From Clostridium intestinale DSM 6191 (GTDB lineage: Bacteria; Bacillota; Clostridia; Clostridiales; Clostridiaceae), in NCBI RefSeq assembly GCF_900130055.1, contig NZ_FQXU01000003.1, positions 275,627 to 339,626 on the forward strand: a stretch of 64,000 bases of DNA. The letters are read 5' to 3'. Position numbers and translations under genes: made by a program. Of this stretch, positions 26,715 to 37,767 are shown in pieces (the stretch's first letter is position 1; every line of letters begins with the position of its first letter). The notes under the pieces were generated by a model. It made no database searches. It had not been told where the DNA came from and worked only from the letters and a program-made list of their open reading frames with translations.

Positions 26715-28583
26715 TTAGGTAACTCTCCTAAATCTTTTTTCTAGTTCATAGTTAGATATTTTAATTATTGTAGGTCTTCCATGAGGACAATGATAAGGAT
26801 CTTTCATATATCTCATAAGATTTATAAGTTCTTTCATTTCTTCTAAGGTTAACTCATTATTAGCCTTTACAGCAGACTTACAAGATAAGGTTGCTATTTT
26901 ATTATATTTTACTTCTAAGGTAGTGCCGCTTCCTAAGGCTTTAAGGTTATCTAGAATACTTAAAAATAGACCCTTAGGATCTAGTTTACCTAAAAAGTAT
27001 GGGACCTCTTTTATAGCAATGGTATTTACACCAAAGGGTTCACAGGTAAATCCAGCATCCTCAAAAACTTTTAAATTATCTTCATAATAAACATAATCAT
27101 CTAAAGTAAGCTGAATTACAGATGGAATTAATAGAGGTTGAATCTCTACTTCCTTATTCTTGATAGAATCATAATACTTTTCAAAGAGATACTTCTCATG
27201 AGCTGCATGTTGATCTACAATGTATAGATTTTCATTATATTCACATAGTATATAGGTTTTGTTATATTGACCTATAACCCTATACGGTGGCAGCTTAGGT
27301 TCAGGTATTGTACTGTCATAGTTGTTAGATTCTGTAGAGATAGGTGCAGAGTGAGTACTAATTTCATAGGATTCATTAATCTCTTTTATTTCTGGTTTTG
27401 CACTTTTAAGATCTACAGGTAATTCAACTGATTTTTGCTCTGAATAAGTTTCAGCAGAGTATTCAGGATATACGTGCTTAGTAACCTCTGGAACTATTTT
27501 AGGGGGAGTTTCACTGAAAGAAGAGGTATCTTCAAAATGTACATTTTCATATATTTCTTCTTTTGAAACTTCATCATCCATAAAAGAAGCTTTTACATTT
27601 TCTTTTAAAGCATTATGAACTGCATCAAAAACCACCTTGTATAAAATTCTCTCATCTTTAAATTTAATCTCTGCTTTGGTTGGATGTATATTTACGTCAA
27701 TAAATTCAGGATAAGTTTCTATGTATACTACGAAAAATGGGAATTTATTAACTGTAGCAAAAGACTTAAAAGCATTTTCTATTGAGGCTGTGATGGTTTT
27801 ATTTTTTATATATCTTCCATTAATAAAAATACTTTGATTATTCCTACTTCCTCTTGCAATCTCTTCTTTTCCAACGAAACCATGAACAGTTATTATATCT
27901 GTAGAGGCTTCAAAGGAAACTAAGTTTTCTAAGATGTTTTTGCCATAAATAGTTCTAAGAACATCTTCTTCTTTTTCACTTCCGAAAGTTTGAAAAGCCT
28001 TTTTCCCGTTCATAATCAAAGTAAAGGCTATGCTAGGATTAGCTATAGCAATCCTAGTTAATATATCATTAATTAAAGCACTTTCTCTTGATTGAGATTT
28101 CATAAATTTTTTTCTAGCGGGTACATTAAAGAATAAATCTCTAACCTCTATATAGGTTCCTTTATTTACTCCACGCTCTACAATATGATCTATACTTCCC
28201 CCAGTTAAAGATATTTCAACTCCAATATCCTCTGAGGAAGTTTTAGATTTTAGTATGGTTTTAGATATAGAGGCAATAGATGCTAATGCCTCTCCTCTAA
28301 AGCCCAAGGTCATTATATTGTATATATCCTCTACTTCTTTAATTTTAGAGGTTGCGTGAGGTAAGAAGGCTTTTGATATGTCTTCTTTGTGAATACCATC
28401 ACCATCATCTATAACTTTTATAAGAGTTTCTCCGCCATTTTCTATTTCAACTATAATATTTTTGCTAGAAGCATCTATAGAGTTTTCTACTAATTCCTTA
28501 ACTACAGAAAAAGGTCTTTCTACTACTTCACCAGCAGCTATTTTATTTGAAGTTTGTGAATCTAATATATTTATTCTTTTCAA
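26715..28583 (-). CDS. mutL: DNA mismatch repair protein MutL
   Basis: GHKL ATPase that couples MutS to strand removal. The N-terminal ATPase has [23 protein letters not shown] and [12 protein letters not shown]; a variable linker (~330-430) joins the C-terminal dimerisation and endonuclease domain containing [14 protein letters not shown] and the CPHGRPT motif. The DQHA-type motif suggests the Mn-dependent nicking endonuclease. A GTG at 28595 is in frame but part of the AGGAGGTG site; TTG 28583 gives the normal MKRINILD N-terminus and 622 residues. Confidence 0.95.
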   Translation of the reverse strand: MKRINILDSQTSNKIAAGEVVERPFSVVKELVENSIDASSKNIIVEIENGGETLIKVIDDGDGIHKEDISKAFLPHATSKIKEVEDIYNIMTLGFRGEALASIASISKTILKSKTSSEDIGVEISLTGGSIDHIVERGVNKGTYIEVRDLFFNVPARKKFMKSQSRESALINDILTRIAIANPSIAFTLIMNGKKAFQTFGSEKEEDVLRTIYGKNILENLVSFEASTDIITVHGFVGKEEIARGSRNNQSIFINGRYIKNKTITASIENAFKSFATVNKFPFFVVYIETYPEFIDVNIHPTKAEIKFKDERILYKVVFDAVHNALKENVKASFMDDEVSKEEIYENVHFEDTSSFSETPPKIVPEVTKHVYPEYSAETYSEQKSVELPVDLKSAKPEIKEINESYEISTHSAPISTESNNYDSTIPEPKLPPYRVIGQYNKTYILCEYNENLYIVDQHAAHEKYLFEKYYDSIKNKEVEIQPLLIPSVIQLTLDDYVYYEDNLKVFEDAGFTCEPFGVNTIAIKEVPYFLGKLDPKGLFLSILDNLKALGSGTTLEVKYNKIATLSCKSAVKANNELTLEEMKELINLMRYMKDPYHCPHGRPTIIKISNYELEKRFRRVT

Positions 28584-28600
28584 AGGGAGAAACACCTCCT

Positions 28601-31210
28601 TTATTTTAGAAGCTCTTTAGCTTCTTTAATAATATTGTGTAGATTATTCATAGCATCCATTGGTGTCATATTTAATATATCAAGGGTAGCTAATTTGTTT
28701 AGCATCCCATCTTTAGCCAAGGACCCAAAATCCATCTGCATGGAAGTATCTACATTATTTTTAGTTTTAGCTTTAGGTTTTTCTTTAGTTTCTATTTTAG
28801 ATTTTGATGTTTGATTTTTTTCTAAACCTTCAAGTATATCTTTAGCTCTTTCTATAACTTCAGTAGGCAACCCGGCTAATTTTGCAACCTCTATTCCATA
28901 AGATTGATCTGCTCCACCTGGAACTATTTTTCTAAGGAAGATAATAGTATCGTTTATTTCTTTAACAGAAACAGAGAAATTTTTAACCCCACTAATCTCA
29001 GCTTCTAGTTGAGTTAATTCATGATAGTGAGTTGCAAATAATGTTCTAGGTTTTAGTTTACCTTTACTTAAATATTCTATAACAGACCAGGCTATACTTA
29101 AACCATCATAAGTTGAGGTTCCACGTCCAACCTCATCTAAAAGGACTAGAGAGTTCGACGTTGCATTTTTTAATATATTTGAAACTTCCCACATTTCAAC
29201 CATAAATGTTGATTTACCGCCAGCTAAATCATCTGAAGCACCTATTCTTGTAAATATTTTATCACATATTCCTATATCACCAGATGTTGCAGGGATGAAA
29301 CACCCTATTTGAGCCATTAAAGTTATAAGAGCAACTTGCCTCATATATGTAGATTTACCAGCCATATTAGGACCTGTGATTATTAATAATTGATTATCTT
29401 TAATGTCAAGTTTGGTATCATTAGATACAAACTCTCCTCTATCAATTACCTTTTCAACTACAGGATGCCTACCTTCTGTAATAGTAGTTTTTCCTAAATT
29501 ATTTAGCTTAGGTCTAACATAGTTATTTTCCATAGCTAGTTTTGAGAAGGTTGAAATTACATCTAGTTCAGATATAATTTTTGCTGTAAGTTTTAATCTA
29601 TCCACGGCAGCTTCAACTTCATCACGAATTTCGCAGAAGACATTGTATTCTAAAGCGATAAGTTTTTCTTCTGCACCTAATATATCGTCTTCAATTTTCT
29701 TTAACTCATCTGTTATGAATCTTTCTGCATTTGCAAGGGTTTGCTTTCTTATATATCTACCTTCAGGTATATTTGAATAATTAGCCTTACTTATTTCAAT
29801 ATAATATCCAAAAACCTTATTATATCCAACCTTTAAGGATTTAATCCCTGTAAACTCTCTTTCTTGGTTTTCTAAAGCGGCAATCCACTCTTTACCTTTA
29901 AATTTAGCTTCTCTAAGCTTATCAATAGTTTCATTATAAGAGTCTTTTATTATGTTTCCTTCTTTTATAGATAAAGAAGGATCATCTAAAATAGAATTTT
30001 CTAGTAGATCTCTAATATCTGCTAATTCATCTAAGTCATTGTAATATGTACTAAATAAAGAACTATTGAACTTAGAGATTATATTTTTAATAGTTGGCAC
30101 CTTAAATAAAGAGAGTTTTAAGCTAATTAAATCTTTAGCTGATACATTTTTATTAGATACCTTACCTATTATTCTCTCTATATCATATATGGCCTTTAGA
30201 GCTTCTCTAAGCTCTTCTAAATCTATTAAGGTATTACGAAGCTCATCTACAGCGTCTAGCCTACTATTAATCTTTTCTAAGGAAATTAGGGGTTCGTCTA
30301 TCCATCTTCTTAAGGTTCTTGATCCCATAGAAGTTTTAGTTTTATCTAATACCCAAAGTAGAGAATCCTTTTTATTTTTATCTTTAATATTTTCAGTTAA
30401 CTCTAGGTTTCTTCTTGAAGAGGCATCTATAGTCATAAAGTCTTCTATATTATAGAAGTTTATAGTATTAATATTAGACAAAGACATTTTTTGAGTATCT
30501 ATAATATATTTTATTAATGAATTAATTGAAGATTTTTTTTCATCCTGAACTAAGTTAAACTCTATATCTTTGAATTGATCATAAAGATAGCTATAGTCAT
30601 TCTCAAAATACATATTGTCTCTAAAAGAGATAAGTCCATTATATATTAAAGCAAATTGAGCAGTATGATCTCTAAAATCATCATTTAATATCACTTCAGA
30701 TGGTTTATATTTAGATATTTCATCTCCAATTAAAGAAATATCATATGTAAAACTAGTACAGTAGAAGTCCCCAGTTGAAATATCTGTTGAAGATATAGCG
30801 CATAAGTTTTCTTTAGATTTATATATAGACATAATAAAGTTATTTTTACTATCATCAATAAAAGCTGTATCTGTAAATGTTCCTGGGGTTATTACCTTTA
30901 TTACATCTCTTTTGACTATTCCTTTAGCTAATGCTGGATCTTCTACCTGCTCCCCTATAGCTACCTTGTAGCCTTTAGAAATAAGTCTTCCAATATAAGA
31001 GTTAGCAGCATGGTAAGGTATACCACACATAGGTGCCCTATTCTCTAAACCGCAGTCTCTTCCTGTTAGAACAAGTTCTAATTCTTTTGAAGCTACTTCA
31101 GCATCTTCAAAAAACATTTCATAAAAATCGCCTAATCTAAAAAATAAGATACAATCTTTATACTTTTCTTTTATTTCAAAGTATTGTTGCATCATTGGAG
31201 TTAAAGCCAT
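28601..31210 (-). CDS. mutS: DNA mismatch repair protein MutS
   Basis: Mismatch recognition ATPase, 869 residues. The mismatch-wedging Phe motif is in [11 protein letters not shown] (~24-34), Walker A is [10 protein letters not shown] (~620), and [16 protein letters not shown] holds the Walker B and signature residues. The C-terminal helix-turn-helix and tetramer tail are present. The AGGAGGG ribosome binding site is well placed. mutS leads the mutS-mutL-miaA-hfq order of the - strand. Confidence 0.97.
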   Translation of the reverse strand: MALTPMMQQYFEIKEKYKDCILFFRLGDFYEMFFEDAEVASKELELVLTGRDCGLENRAPMCGIPYHAANSYIGRLISKGYKVAIGEQVEDPALAKGIVKRDVIKVITPGTFTDTAFIDDSKNNFIMSIYKSKENLCAISSTDISTGDFYCTSFTYDISLIGDEISKYKPSEVILNDDFRDHTAQFALIYNGLISFRDNMYFENDYSYLYDQFKDIEFNLVQDEKKSSINSLIKYIIDTQKMSLSNINTINFYNIEDFMTIDASSRRNLELTENIKDKNKKDSLLWVLDKTKTSMGSRTLRRWIDEPLISLEKINSRLDAVDELRNTLIDLEELREALKAIYDIERIIGKVSNKNVSAKDLISLKLSLFKVPTIKNIISKFNSSLFSTYYNDLDELADIRDLLENSILDDPSLSIKEGNIIKDSYNETIDKLREAKFKGKEWIAALENQEREFTGIKSLKVGYNKVFGYYIEISKANYSNIPEGRYIRKQTLANAERFITDELKKIEDDILGAEEKLIALEYNVFCEIRDEVEAAVDRLKLTAKIISELDVISTFSKLAMENNYVRPKLNNLGKTTITEGRHPVVEKVIDRGEFVSNDTKLDIKDNQLLIITGPNMAGKSTYMRQVALITLMAQIGCFIPATSGDIGICDKIFTRIGASDDLAGGKSTFMVEMWEVSNILKNATSNSLVLLDEVGRGTSTYDGLSIAWSVIEYLSKGKLKPRTLFATHYHELTQLEAEISGVKNFSVSVKEINDTIIFLRKIVPGGADQSYGIEVAKLAGLPTEVIERAKDILEGLEKNQTSKSKIETKEKPKAKTKNNVDTSMQMDFGSLAKDGMLNKLATLDILNMTPMDAMNNLHNIIKEAKELLK

Positions 31211-31232
31211 AATTACCCTCCTAAATTAGTTT

Positions 31233-31257
31233 AAAAGCTCTTGAAATAAGAGCTTTT
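31233..31257 (-). terminator. Hairpin between miaB and mutS
   Basis: AAAAGCTCTT/AAGAGCTTTT, 10 bp with loop GAAAT; the miaB stop codon is inside it. On the - strand it is followed by AAACTAATTT, so it is a weak terminator or attenuator ahead of mutS. Confidence 0.55.
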
Positions 31258-32635
31258 ATTTACATTCCTCGCCAGTTAATGAGAATGAACCAGCTTTAGT
31301 TATATTTACATTAATTAATTTTCCTATAGAATCTTTTGAACCTTCAAAGTTAACAAGTCTACCGTTTCTAGTTCTTCCAGTAAGTCTTGATTCTTGGTTT
31401 TTACTTGTTCCTTCTACAAAAACTTCAACAGTTTTATTTTCGTATGTTTTATTTTTTCTCTCTACTATTTCATTTAAGGTCTTAACTAATCTATTAAATC
31501 TTTCATGCTTGATTTCCTCTGGAATTTGATTTTCCATTCTATCAGCAGGAGTATGATTTCTTCTTGAATATATAAATGTAAAGGCAGAATCGTATTCTAC
31601 TTCTTTAACTAACTCTAGAGTATCTTCAAAGTCTTCATCAGTTTCACCAGGGAATCCAACTATGATATCTGTAGTTATAGAAACTTCCGGAATTTCTGCT
31701 TTTATCTTTTTAGCTAACTCGATGTATTGTTCTCTAGTGTAATGTCTGTTCATAGATTTCAGTATTGCTGATGATCCACTTTGAACTGGTAGATGTACTT
31801 GTTCACATACCTTATCACATTCTTTTATAGCTAAAATAACATCATCAGTTAAATCCTTAGGATGAGAACTCATAAATCTTATTCTTTCAAGTCCTTTAAC
31901 TTCATTTAAAGTTCTAAGTAGTTTTGCGAAAGACATTCCATCATTTAAATCCTTACCATAAGAATTAACATTTTGGCCTAGTACAGTTATCTCTTTATAT
32001 CCTTGAGAGATTAATTCTTCTACTTCTTTTACTATATCTTCTGGTTTTCTACTTCTTTCACGCCCTCTTACATAAGGAACTACACAATAAGTACAGAAGT
32101 TATTACAACCATACATTATAGTAACAAATGCTTTAAGATCACTTTTTCTATCTATAGGGAGACCCTCTACTATTCCATCCTCTTTATTTATAATTTCCTT
32201 TACTTGAACGCCATCTTTTTGAACTCTATCTAGGTATTCAGGGAACTTATAAGAGTTGTGTGTACCAAAAATTATGTCTACAAAAGGGAAAGTTTTAAGA
32301 ACTTTATCAGCCATTCCTTTTTGCTGCATCATACATCCACAAATAGCTATAATTAGATTTGGTCTTTCTTCTTTTAGTTTCTTTAATTGACCTAAATTTC
32401 CGAAAACCTTATTTTCTGCATTTTCTCTAACACAACATGTGTTGAATATAATGATATCGGCATCTTCTTTAACTTCAGTATTTGAATAACCTATTCTTTT
32501 AAGCATTCCTGATATTTTTTCTGAATCTTCTTCATTCATTTGACATCCATAAGTGGAAATATGAAAGGTTTGAGTTAAATTAGTTGATAAATTTTCTTCA
32601 CCTTGTATCTTATCAATATATATTGAATTAGTCAT
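31256..32635 (-). CDS. miaB: tRNA-2-methylthio-N6-dimethylallyladenosine synthase
   Basis: Radical-SAM methylthiotransferase that modifies i6A37 made by MiaA. UPF0004 cysteines are in [21 protein letters not shown] and GCMMQQ; the radical-SAM cluster motif is CNNFCTYC (~186-193); a TRAM domain ends the ~459-residue protein. ATG 32635 with GGAGG upstream is preferred over the in-frame start at 32665 that precedes the ribosome binding site. Confidence 0.95.
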   Translation of the reverse strand: MTNSIYIDKIQGEENLSTNLTQTFHISTYGCQMNEEDSEKISGMLKRIGYSNTEVKEDADIIIFNTCCVRENAENKVFGNLGQLKKLKEERPNLIIAICGCMMQQKGMADKVLKTFPFVDIIFGTHNSYKFPEYLDRVQKDGVQVKEIINKEDGIVEGLPIDRKSDLKAFVTIMYGCNNFCTYCVVPYVRGRERSRKPEDIVKEVEELISQGYKEITVLGQNVNSYGKDLNDGMSFAKLLRTLNEVKGLERIRFMSSHPKDLTDDVILAIKECDKVCEQVHLPVQSGSSAILKSMNRHYTREQYIELAKKIKAEIPEVSITTDIIVGFPGETDEDFEDTLELVKEVEYDSAFTFIYSRRNHTPADRMENQIPEEIKHERFNRLVKTLNEIVERKNKTYENKTVEVFVEGTSKNQESRLTGRTRNGRLVNFEGSKDSIGKLINVNITKAGSFSLTGEECK

Positions 32636-32746
32636 GTATTGTTTCCTCCAATAGTATTTTATCAAATATAAATTATAACATAAAAATAAAAAATTTAGTA
32701 ATAAAAATTATAAATTTGAGAAAACTAAAAAAAAGGAGGGATTTAA

Positions 32747-32920
32747 ATGTATGATTTAAAATCACTAGACAATAATGATGAATACATGAATCCTAATAAC
32801 GGACATCTACGTAATAAAGATATGAACTTCATTGCAGATAGAAGTTACTACAATGATAAACTTACCCCTTCATTGATGTATACAAAAAGTTCTTATGTAC
32901 CAACAGAAGGATTATTTTAA
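32747..32920 (+). CDS. Small 57-residue protein of unknown function
   Basis: A short gene with a near-perfect ribosome binding site (AAAAGGAGGG, 7 bases before the ATG). It codes for a 57-residue polar protein starting MYDLKSLDNNDEYMNPNNG and ending KSSYVPTEGLF, rich in Asn, Asp and Tyr. It has no membrane segment, cysteine or obvious domain. The stop codon is the first part of a strong 19-bp terminator, which supports a real transcription unit. It is divergent from miaB. I do not recognise the family. Confidence 0.72.
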   Translation: MYDLKSLDNNDEYMNPNNGHLRNKDMNFIADRSYYNDKLTPSLMYTKSSYVPTEGLF

Positions 32921-32952
32921 AACCTAGAGATTTCTCTAGGTTTTAAAATAAT
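32911..32952. terminator. Bidirectional 19-bp terminator
   Basis: Perfect 19-bp arms (32911-32929 and 32934-32952) with a 4-base loop, core AAAACCTAGAG/CTCTAGGTTTT. It serves the + small gene and the - GNAT gene that converge here. Confidence 0.92.
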
Positions 32953-32953
32953 C

Positions 32954-33787
32954 CTATTTGTTCCAAGTCAATATATGTTCTTTAAAATAAAAACCTACAG
33001 AGTTATAAAGGTTCATGGCCTTTACATTATTAGGAGAAACACGTATAGAAAGTTCTTTAATGTTTTTTCTTTTAGCAAGAGATATAATGTAATTAAGAAA
33101 ATGTCTGCCTAAGCCCTGTCCTCTATACTCAGGCAAGATGCCAAAGTTTACAACAGTATAAGTATTATTTTTTATTATTTGTCCATAGCCGATAGCCTTA
33201 TCTTTAAAATACATGATAATAGCTAAATCGTTAATATAATATTCTTGCTTCATATCAAATAGTATATCTGTAGTCTCTAAAGGAACTCTACTATCTTCAT
33301 CAAAGATAATGTTTTGCAATGTAACTCTAGCATTTATATCATCTTTAGTTTTAACATATCTAAAACTAATATCTTCGATATCATTAAAAGAAAAGTCTTC
33401 AATAGTTTTTTCAAGAATATAGCTCTCAGAATAAATGTTAAAATCCAATGATTTAAGTAAAGAAATACTATCCTCATTAGCAATACTTTCATAACTATAA
33501 GAATGATTTTTAGTGAAAAATGATATAGGAAGTTCAGAAAAACTAGGCGGAAAATATAAGCTTTTTATATTAAATACATTATTGCTTAAATGTTCATACC
33601 ATATATATCCTACTGAATCATTTAAAATATATATATCAAAAGAAGACTTTAATAAAAATTTCATCACAAAAGATTTAGAATCATATTCAGATAAAAAATC
33701 TTCATTTAAAGGATTAACTTTAATAGCTTCTTTAATAGCCTTTTCAACTAATGGTCTATTATTCTTATTTAGTCTTTCAGTCTTCAT
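32954..33787 (-). CDS. GNAT family N-acetyltransferase
   Basis: A 277-residue protein whose C-terminal ~130 residues are a GNAT domain with the acetyl-CoA loop PEYRGQGLGRHFLN (~224-237) and the following NVKAMNLYNSVGF. The N-terminal half is a diverged second GNAT-like region. The substrate cannot be inferred. Ribosome binding site GGTGGTG precedes the ATG. It lies downstream of a CotS-like gene in the same orientation, separated by hairpin-forming repeats. Confidence 0.82.
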   Translation of the reverse strand: MKTERLNKNNRPLVEKAIKEAIKVNPLNEDFLSEYDSKSFVMKFLLKSSFDIYILNDSVGYIWYEHLSNNVFNIKSLYFPPSFSELPISFFTKNHSYSYESIANEDSISLLKSLDFNIYSESYILEKTIEDFSFNDIEDISFRYVKTKDDINARVTLQNIIFDEDSRVPLETTDILFDMKQEYYINDLAIIMYFKDKAIGYGQIIKNNTYTVVNFGILPEYRGQGLGRHFLNYIISLAKRKNIKELSIRVSPNNVKAMNLYNSVGFYFKEHILTWNK

Positions 33788-33819
33788 CTTAAATCACCAC
33801 CTATATTGTGTACACATAT

Positions 33820-33950
33820 AATCTGTAGGAGCGTTTCTAAGCTCCATTAGATTCATTATTAACTATCACCGCTAACCTGTAGAAGCTCGAAGAGCTTCAT
33901 CAAATCCTTTTAACCCTAACCTGTAGGAGCTTCTTCCCAAGCCCCATCAT
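33820..33950. repeat. Three tandem hairpin-forming repeats
   Basis: The core AAYCTGTAGRAGC occurs at 33820-33832, 33874-33886 and 33918-33930, each followed by a complementary arm. The hairpins are GGAGC/GCTCC (33828-33845), GAAGCTC/GAGCTTC (33882-33898) and GGAGCTT/AAGCCCC (33926-33945, one mismatch). The G-C to A-T change between copies 1 and 2 is compensated in the partner arm. The region fills the gap between the CotS-like and GNAT genes. Confidence 0.65.
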
Positions 33951-34029
33951 TAATTTTACTCTATATTAATAAACATATAAATAGCTCTTTAGAATAATTT
34001 AACATTTACATATGGAAATCCACTTTAAT

Positions 34030-35022
34030 CTATATATCGGTAGCTTCTACATAAAATTTAAACCATGTATTTACATTTTCACTCTGTGATAATATATTAT
34101 TTAGCGCTAACTTATATTCTGAAATATTTTTATGAGAGTGTTTTTTATAAATATCCCTGCAAATATCATAAAACTTATAGGGGAATGCAGTAAAGCCTAA
34201 AATCAAATAAATATCCTCAAGAGAAAAATTATAATTTTTCTTATAAATCTCTATTAAGTCATTAAAAGTTTGGTAATCCCAGTTTACTGATGGTTGATTT
34301 AAAATGCTGTTTAAAAGAGATCCTATATCCATATGATAATAACTATATTTAATCCTATTTATGTTCTTTAATTTAATTTTATTATCTGATTTAGTAAAAT
34401 CATCTATTGTGATTCCACTTGCAGAAAACTTATATCGATGAGGAGTTTTATTTTTAATGGTAGATAGGTTACTAAAAATCTTTTTGCAGTTAGTAAGTAC
34501 TTCATCGTAATTTACTAGAATATCTAAAACCTGATTATCAAAGTAAGATTTAATTATGTTATTAGATATAGTATTTTTTAAATTAAGCATGTAGTCTATT
34601 CTTTTCAAATACCTTTTTATATATTTAGTATATTCCCTTTTAAAATTATATTTCTCAGGATGTAATTCTATGGTACATCTATGGAATTTATTTAGTAACA
34701 ATATTGAATTTTTAAAAAAATCTATGTTATAAACGAAATCAGTATCTTCTCTAAAATATGATGTAAGAAAATATGAAGTATCTCTAGCTTTAATATACTT
34801 GTTCCCGTTATTAGTTTTAATGATTTTACCTATTTTTCTAAAACCATTGTTATATAAATCTTCGTAAAATTGTAGAAAGTCTTTTAACTGTGTTTTTTTG
34901 CTTCTATATGTATGAAGCATAAACATTTCGCTTTTGCAGTCAACTATATAGTCATTATCTTTAAAGCTTATACTATATCCTTCTATATTATAATTAGACA
35001 ATATTTTTGAATAATCTTCCAC
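34030..35022 (-). CDS. CotS family spore coat protein (kinase-like fold)
   Basis: A 330-residue protein of the CotS/CotI/YsxE type, with an aminoglycoside-phosphotransferase-like fold adopted as spore coat or spore polysaccharide proteins. Signs are the LHTYRSKKTQLKDFLQFYEDLYNNG segment (~36-60), the RDTSYFLTSYF segment (~84-94), LNKFHRC and the HMDIGSLLNSIL segment replacing the kinase metal motif. Key catalytic Asp positions are poorly kept, as in other coat members. The GTG start follows AGGAGG. Expression in the mother cell is expected but I see no convincing sigma-E or sigma-K promoter. Confidence 0.75.
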   Translation of the reverse strand: MEDYSKILSNYNIEGYSISFKDNDYIVDCKSEMFMLHTYRSKKTQLKDFLQFYEDLYNNGFRKIGKIIKTNNGNKYIKARDTSYFLTSYFREDTDFVYNIDFFKNSILLLNKFHRCTIELHPEKYNFKREYTKYIKRYLKRIDYMLNLKNTISNNIIKSYFDNQVLDILVNYDEVLTNCKKIFSNLSTIKNKTPHRYKFSASGITIDDFTKSDNKIKLKNINRIKYSYYHMDIGSLLNSILNQPSVNWDYQTFNDLIEIYKKNYNFSLEDIYLILGFTAFPYKFYDICRDIYKKHSHKNISEYKLALNNILSQSENVNTWFKFYVEATDI

Positions 35023-35083
35023 TAATATTACCTCCTATTGCTTCCCTTATTTAAGTATATTCTATTAGTTTGAAGATAATAAC

Positions 35084-35119
35084 AAAGAGTTCTTTCTAAA
35101 AACTTAGAAAGAACTCTTT
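35084..35119 (-). terminator. Terminator of ispH-rpsA (- strand)
   Basis: A 16-bp stem (35084-35099 with 35104-35119) and 4-base loop, followed by TGTTATTATC on the - strand. Confidence 0.85.
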
Positions 35120-35125
35120 TAAGAC

Positions 35126-37021
35126 TTACTCTAAAACTTTTGAACTTAATCCAATTTTCCTTTTCTCTTTATCAACATTGATTATTTTTGCTTTTACTAC
35201 ATCCCCAACTTTAAGTACTTCTGATGGGTGATTTATTTTCTTTCTAGATATTTGAGAGATGTGTAATAATCCATCTACCCCTTTTTCTAATTCTACAAAA
35301 GCACCAAAATCGGATAGTCTCACTACTTTACCTATTACTATGGTATCTTCTGGATATTTTTCTTCTATATTAGTCCATGGATCTTCAATTAAATCTTTTA
35401 TGCTTAAAGTTAACTTATTTTCATCTCTATTTGATGCAACTATTTTTGCTTCTATCTCTTGACCTATTTTTAAAACCTCTGAAGCTTTTGATATTTTTCC
35501 ATAGCTCATTAATGAAAGTGGTATAAGTCCATCTACACCATGTACATTAACAAAAGCACCAAAGTCTGCAAATCTTAAAACCTTAACTTTAACAACATCT
35601 CCATCAGTAATAGCACTCCAAGCTGCATCCTCAACTACCTTCTTTTCAGCTTCTTCGATAACTCTACTAGAAGCTATTACATTTCCCTCTTCAATATTAA
35701 GAATTTTAACTTTTAAAGTTTTATTTAAATATGATTCTAAATTCTTAACAAAAGCCACTGATATTTGTGATTGAGGTATAAAGATTCTTATTCCTTTATA
35801 GTATGAAACTAATCCACCTTTTGCAGAATTCGATACTGTTATATCAAGAGTAGCTTCATCTTCTTTAGCTTTTGCTAATTCTTCTAATGCTATTTCTCTT
35901 TGAAGCTCCTTACTAGATAGTAATACATAACCTTCAAAATTATAACTTAAAACCTTAGCTTTTATGCTTTGACCAACAACTACCAATTCACTAAAGTTAT
36001 CAACCTTGTCAAAAGAAAATTCTGATTTAGGGATTTTTCCATCTAATTTATAACCAGGAATTGCTACATAAGCAGCGTCGTGATCTACTTTTAAAACCTC
36101 TACCTCAATAACCTCACCTATAGTAAGTTTTCTATCCATAGAATTCATTAGATCTAATTGATTTTCTTGTACTAAATTTTCATTTTCCATAATTTCAACT
36201 ACCTCCTTAATTACCCAATCAGGAGTTGAGGCTCCTGCAGTAATTCCTATTAAATTTATACTTTTATTATTTATTAATTCAAATGGAATATCTGAAGCGT
36301 TCTCAATATGATAGGTCTTGGAACAGTTAGATTTACATATTTCAAATAATTTTGTGGTATTTGAACTATTTTTACCTCCAATAACTATCATCACTTGAAC
36401 TTCTTTTGATATTTCCATTGCACTTTTTTGTCTAACTTCTGTAGCAGAACATATAGTATTGAAAGCTAAAACATCTTTAGAATGTTCTGAAACATAGGAT
36501 AGTGTTTTTTCCCAAGTTTCTTGTTTTTCTGTGGTTTGAGATAATAAACACACTTTATCAGGTAAAGGTTCTATGATATTACCATCTTTAGTAACTAAGG
36601 CATTATCATCAGCCCATCCATTTATTCCTATAACTTCAGGATGATTTTTGTCACCCATTATAATGACCTTATAACCCTCTTTATTATATTTATCAGCTTT
36701 TTTTTGTATGTTAGTTACGTAAGGACAAGTTGCATTAACAGTAGTAACTCCATGAGTTTCAAGTTCTTCAATTACTTTCTTAGAAACTCCGTGAGATCTT
36801 ATTAATACAACATCATCGGAAGTTAAATTTTTAATATCATCCATACTGATTGCATAGATATTATTATCTTCTAACATCGATACCACGTCATTATTATGTA
36901 TTAAAGGTCCTAGGGTATAAATTTTTTTATTATATTTTTCTTTGTTTTTAATAGCTTCATCAACAGCTCTTTTAACTCCAAAGCAGAATCCTGCATTTTG
37001 AGCTAGTAATATTCTTCTCAT
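35126..37021 (-). CDS. ispH-rpsA: Fusion of HMBPP reductase (IspH) and ribosomal protein S1
   Basis: A 631-residue fusion known from Clostridia. Residues ~1-280 are IspH (LytB), the last enzyme of the MEP isoprenoid pathway, with iron-sulfur cysteines in NAGFCFGVKRA (Cys13), NATCPYV and NTICSATEVRQ. Residues ~295-631 hold four S1 domains, the last two best conserved (DFGAFVNVHGVDGLIPL and DFGAFVELEKGVDGLLHIS). The S1 part can act in translation or RNA binding. The start follows a GGTGATAAA site and cmk lies immediately upstream, an order shared with many clostridia. Confidence 0.95.
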   Translation of the reverse strand: MRRILLAQNAGFCFGVKRAVDEAIKNKEKYNKKIYTLGPLIHNNDVVSMLEDNNIYAISMDDIKNLTSDDVVLIRSHGVSKKVIEELETHGVTTVNATCPYVTNIQKKADKYNKEGYKVIIMGDKNHPEVIGINGWADDNALVTKDGNIIEPLPDKVCLLSQTTEKQETWEKTLSYVSEHSKDVLAFNTICSATEVRQKSAMEISKEVQVMIVIGGKNSSNTTKLFEICKSNCSKTYHIENASDIPFELINNKSINLIGITAGASTPDWVIKEVVEIMENENLVQENQLDLMNSMDRKLTIGEVIEVEVLKVDHDAAYVAIPGYKLDGKIPKSEFSFDKVDNFSELVVVGQSIKAKVLSYNFEGYVLLSSKELQREIALEELAKAKEDEATLDITVSNSAKGGLVSYYKGIRIFIPQSQISVAFVKNLESYLNKTLKVKILNIEEGNVIASSRVIEEAEKKVVEDAAWSAITDGDVVKVKVLRFADFGAFVNVHGVDGLIPLSLMSYGKISKASEVLKIGQEIEAKIVASNRDENKLTLSIKDLIEDPWTNIEEKYPEDTIVIGKVVRLSDFGAFVELEKGVDGLLHISQISRKKINHPSEVLKVGDVVKAKIINVDKEKRKIGLSSKVLE

Positions 37022-37037
37022 TTTATCACCTTTATAT

Positions 37038-37694
37038 TTATTTTACACTACCATTAATATAATTAGAAATTTTATTAACAACGCCATCTATATCTAATCC
37101 AGTAGTGTCAATTTCTATAGCATCATGGGCTTTAATTAGAGGATCAACTTCTCTATTAGAATCTATGTAATCTCTTTTTATTATATCACTTAAAATATCA
37201 TCATACTTAACATCTAAACCATTATTTTTTAATTCCTCATAACGTCTATTAGCTCTTTCTTCAGGAGAAGCAGTTAAAAAGAATTTGAATTTTGCATCTT
37301 TTAAAACCACAGTGCCTATGTCTCTACCATCCATTATAACGTTATACTGTTTACCCATTTCTCTTTGAAGTTTAACTAGATTTCTTCTAACTTCAGGAAT
37401 CTGAGCATAATTTGAAACATTATTACTTATAACAGGTGTAGTTAATAGTGATTGAATATTTTCACCGTTTAGGATTAAATTATCGTTTTCAAAATGCATT
37501 TCCATACTTTCCATTAAGGACATGAGTTTAGATATGTTATCAACAGATATATCTTGATTCATAGCTACAAGGGTTACAGCTCTATACATTGCTCCAGTAT
37601 TTATATACATTAAATTATATCTTTTAGCTATGATTTTGGCTATGGTACTTTTTCCTGCTCCTGCTGGACCATCAATTGCAACTGAAATATTCAA
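37038..37694 (-). CDS. cmk: Cytidylate kinase
   Basis: Phosphorylates CMP and dCMP. P-loop AIDGPAGAGKST at residues ~6-17, followed by NTGAMYRA, and MDGRDIGTVV near 125. About 218 residues. TTG 37694 follows AAGGAG by 7 bases and gives the normal MNISVAIDGPAG N-terminus; the longer in-frame start at 37712 lies on the ribosome binding site. It is upstream of ispH-rpsA with a 16-base gap, one operon. Confidence 0.94.
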   Translation of the reverse strand: MNISVAIDGPAGAGKSTIAKIIAKRYNLMYINTGAMYRAVTLVAMNQDISVDNISKLMSLMESMEMHFENDNLILNGENIQSLLTTPVISNNVSNYAQIPEVRRNLVKLQREMGKQYNVIMDGRDIGTVVLKDAKFKFFLTASPEERANRRYEELKNNGLDVKYDDILSDIIKRDYIDSNREVDPLIKAHDAIEIDTTGLDIDGVVNKISNYINGSVK

Positions 37695-37767
37695 AGTAAT
37701 TCTCCTTTTCAATATTAGTATTCTAAGATATTATATCATAATAATGACAAAAATAAATTAATTTATT

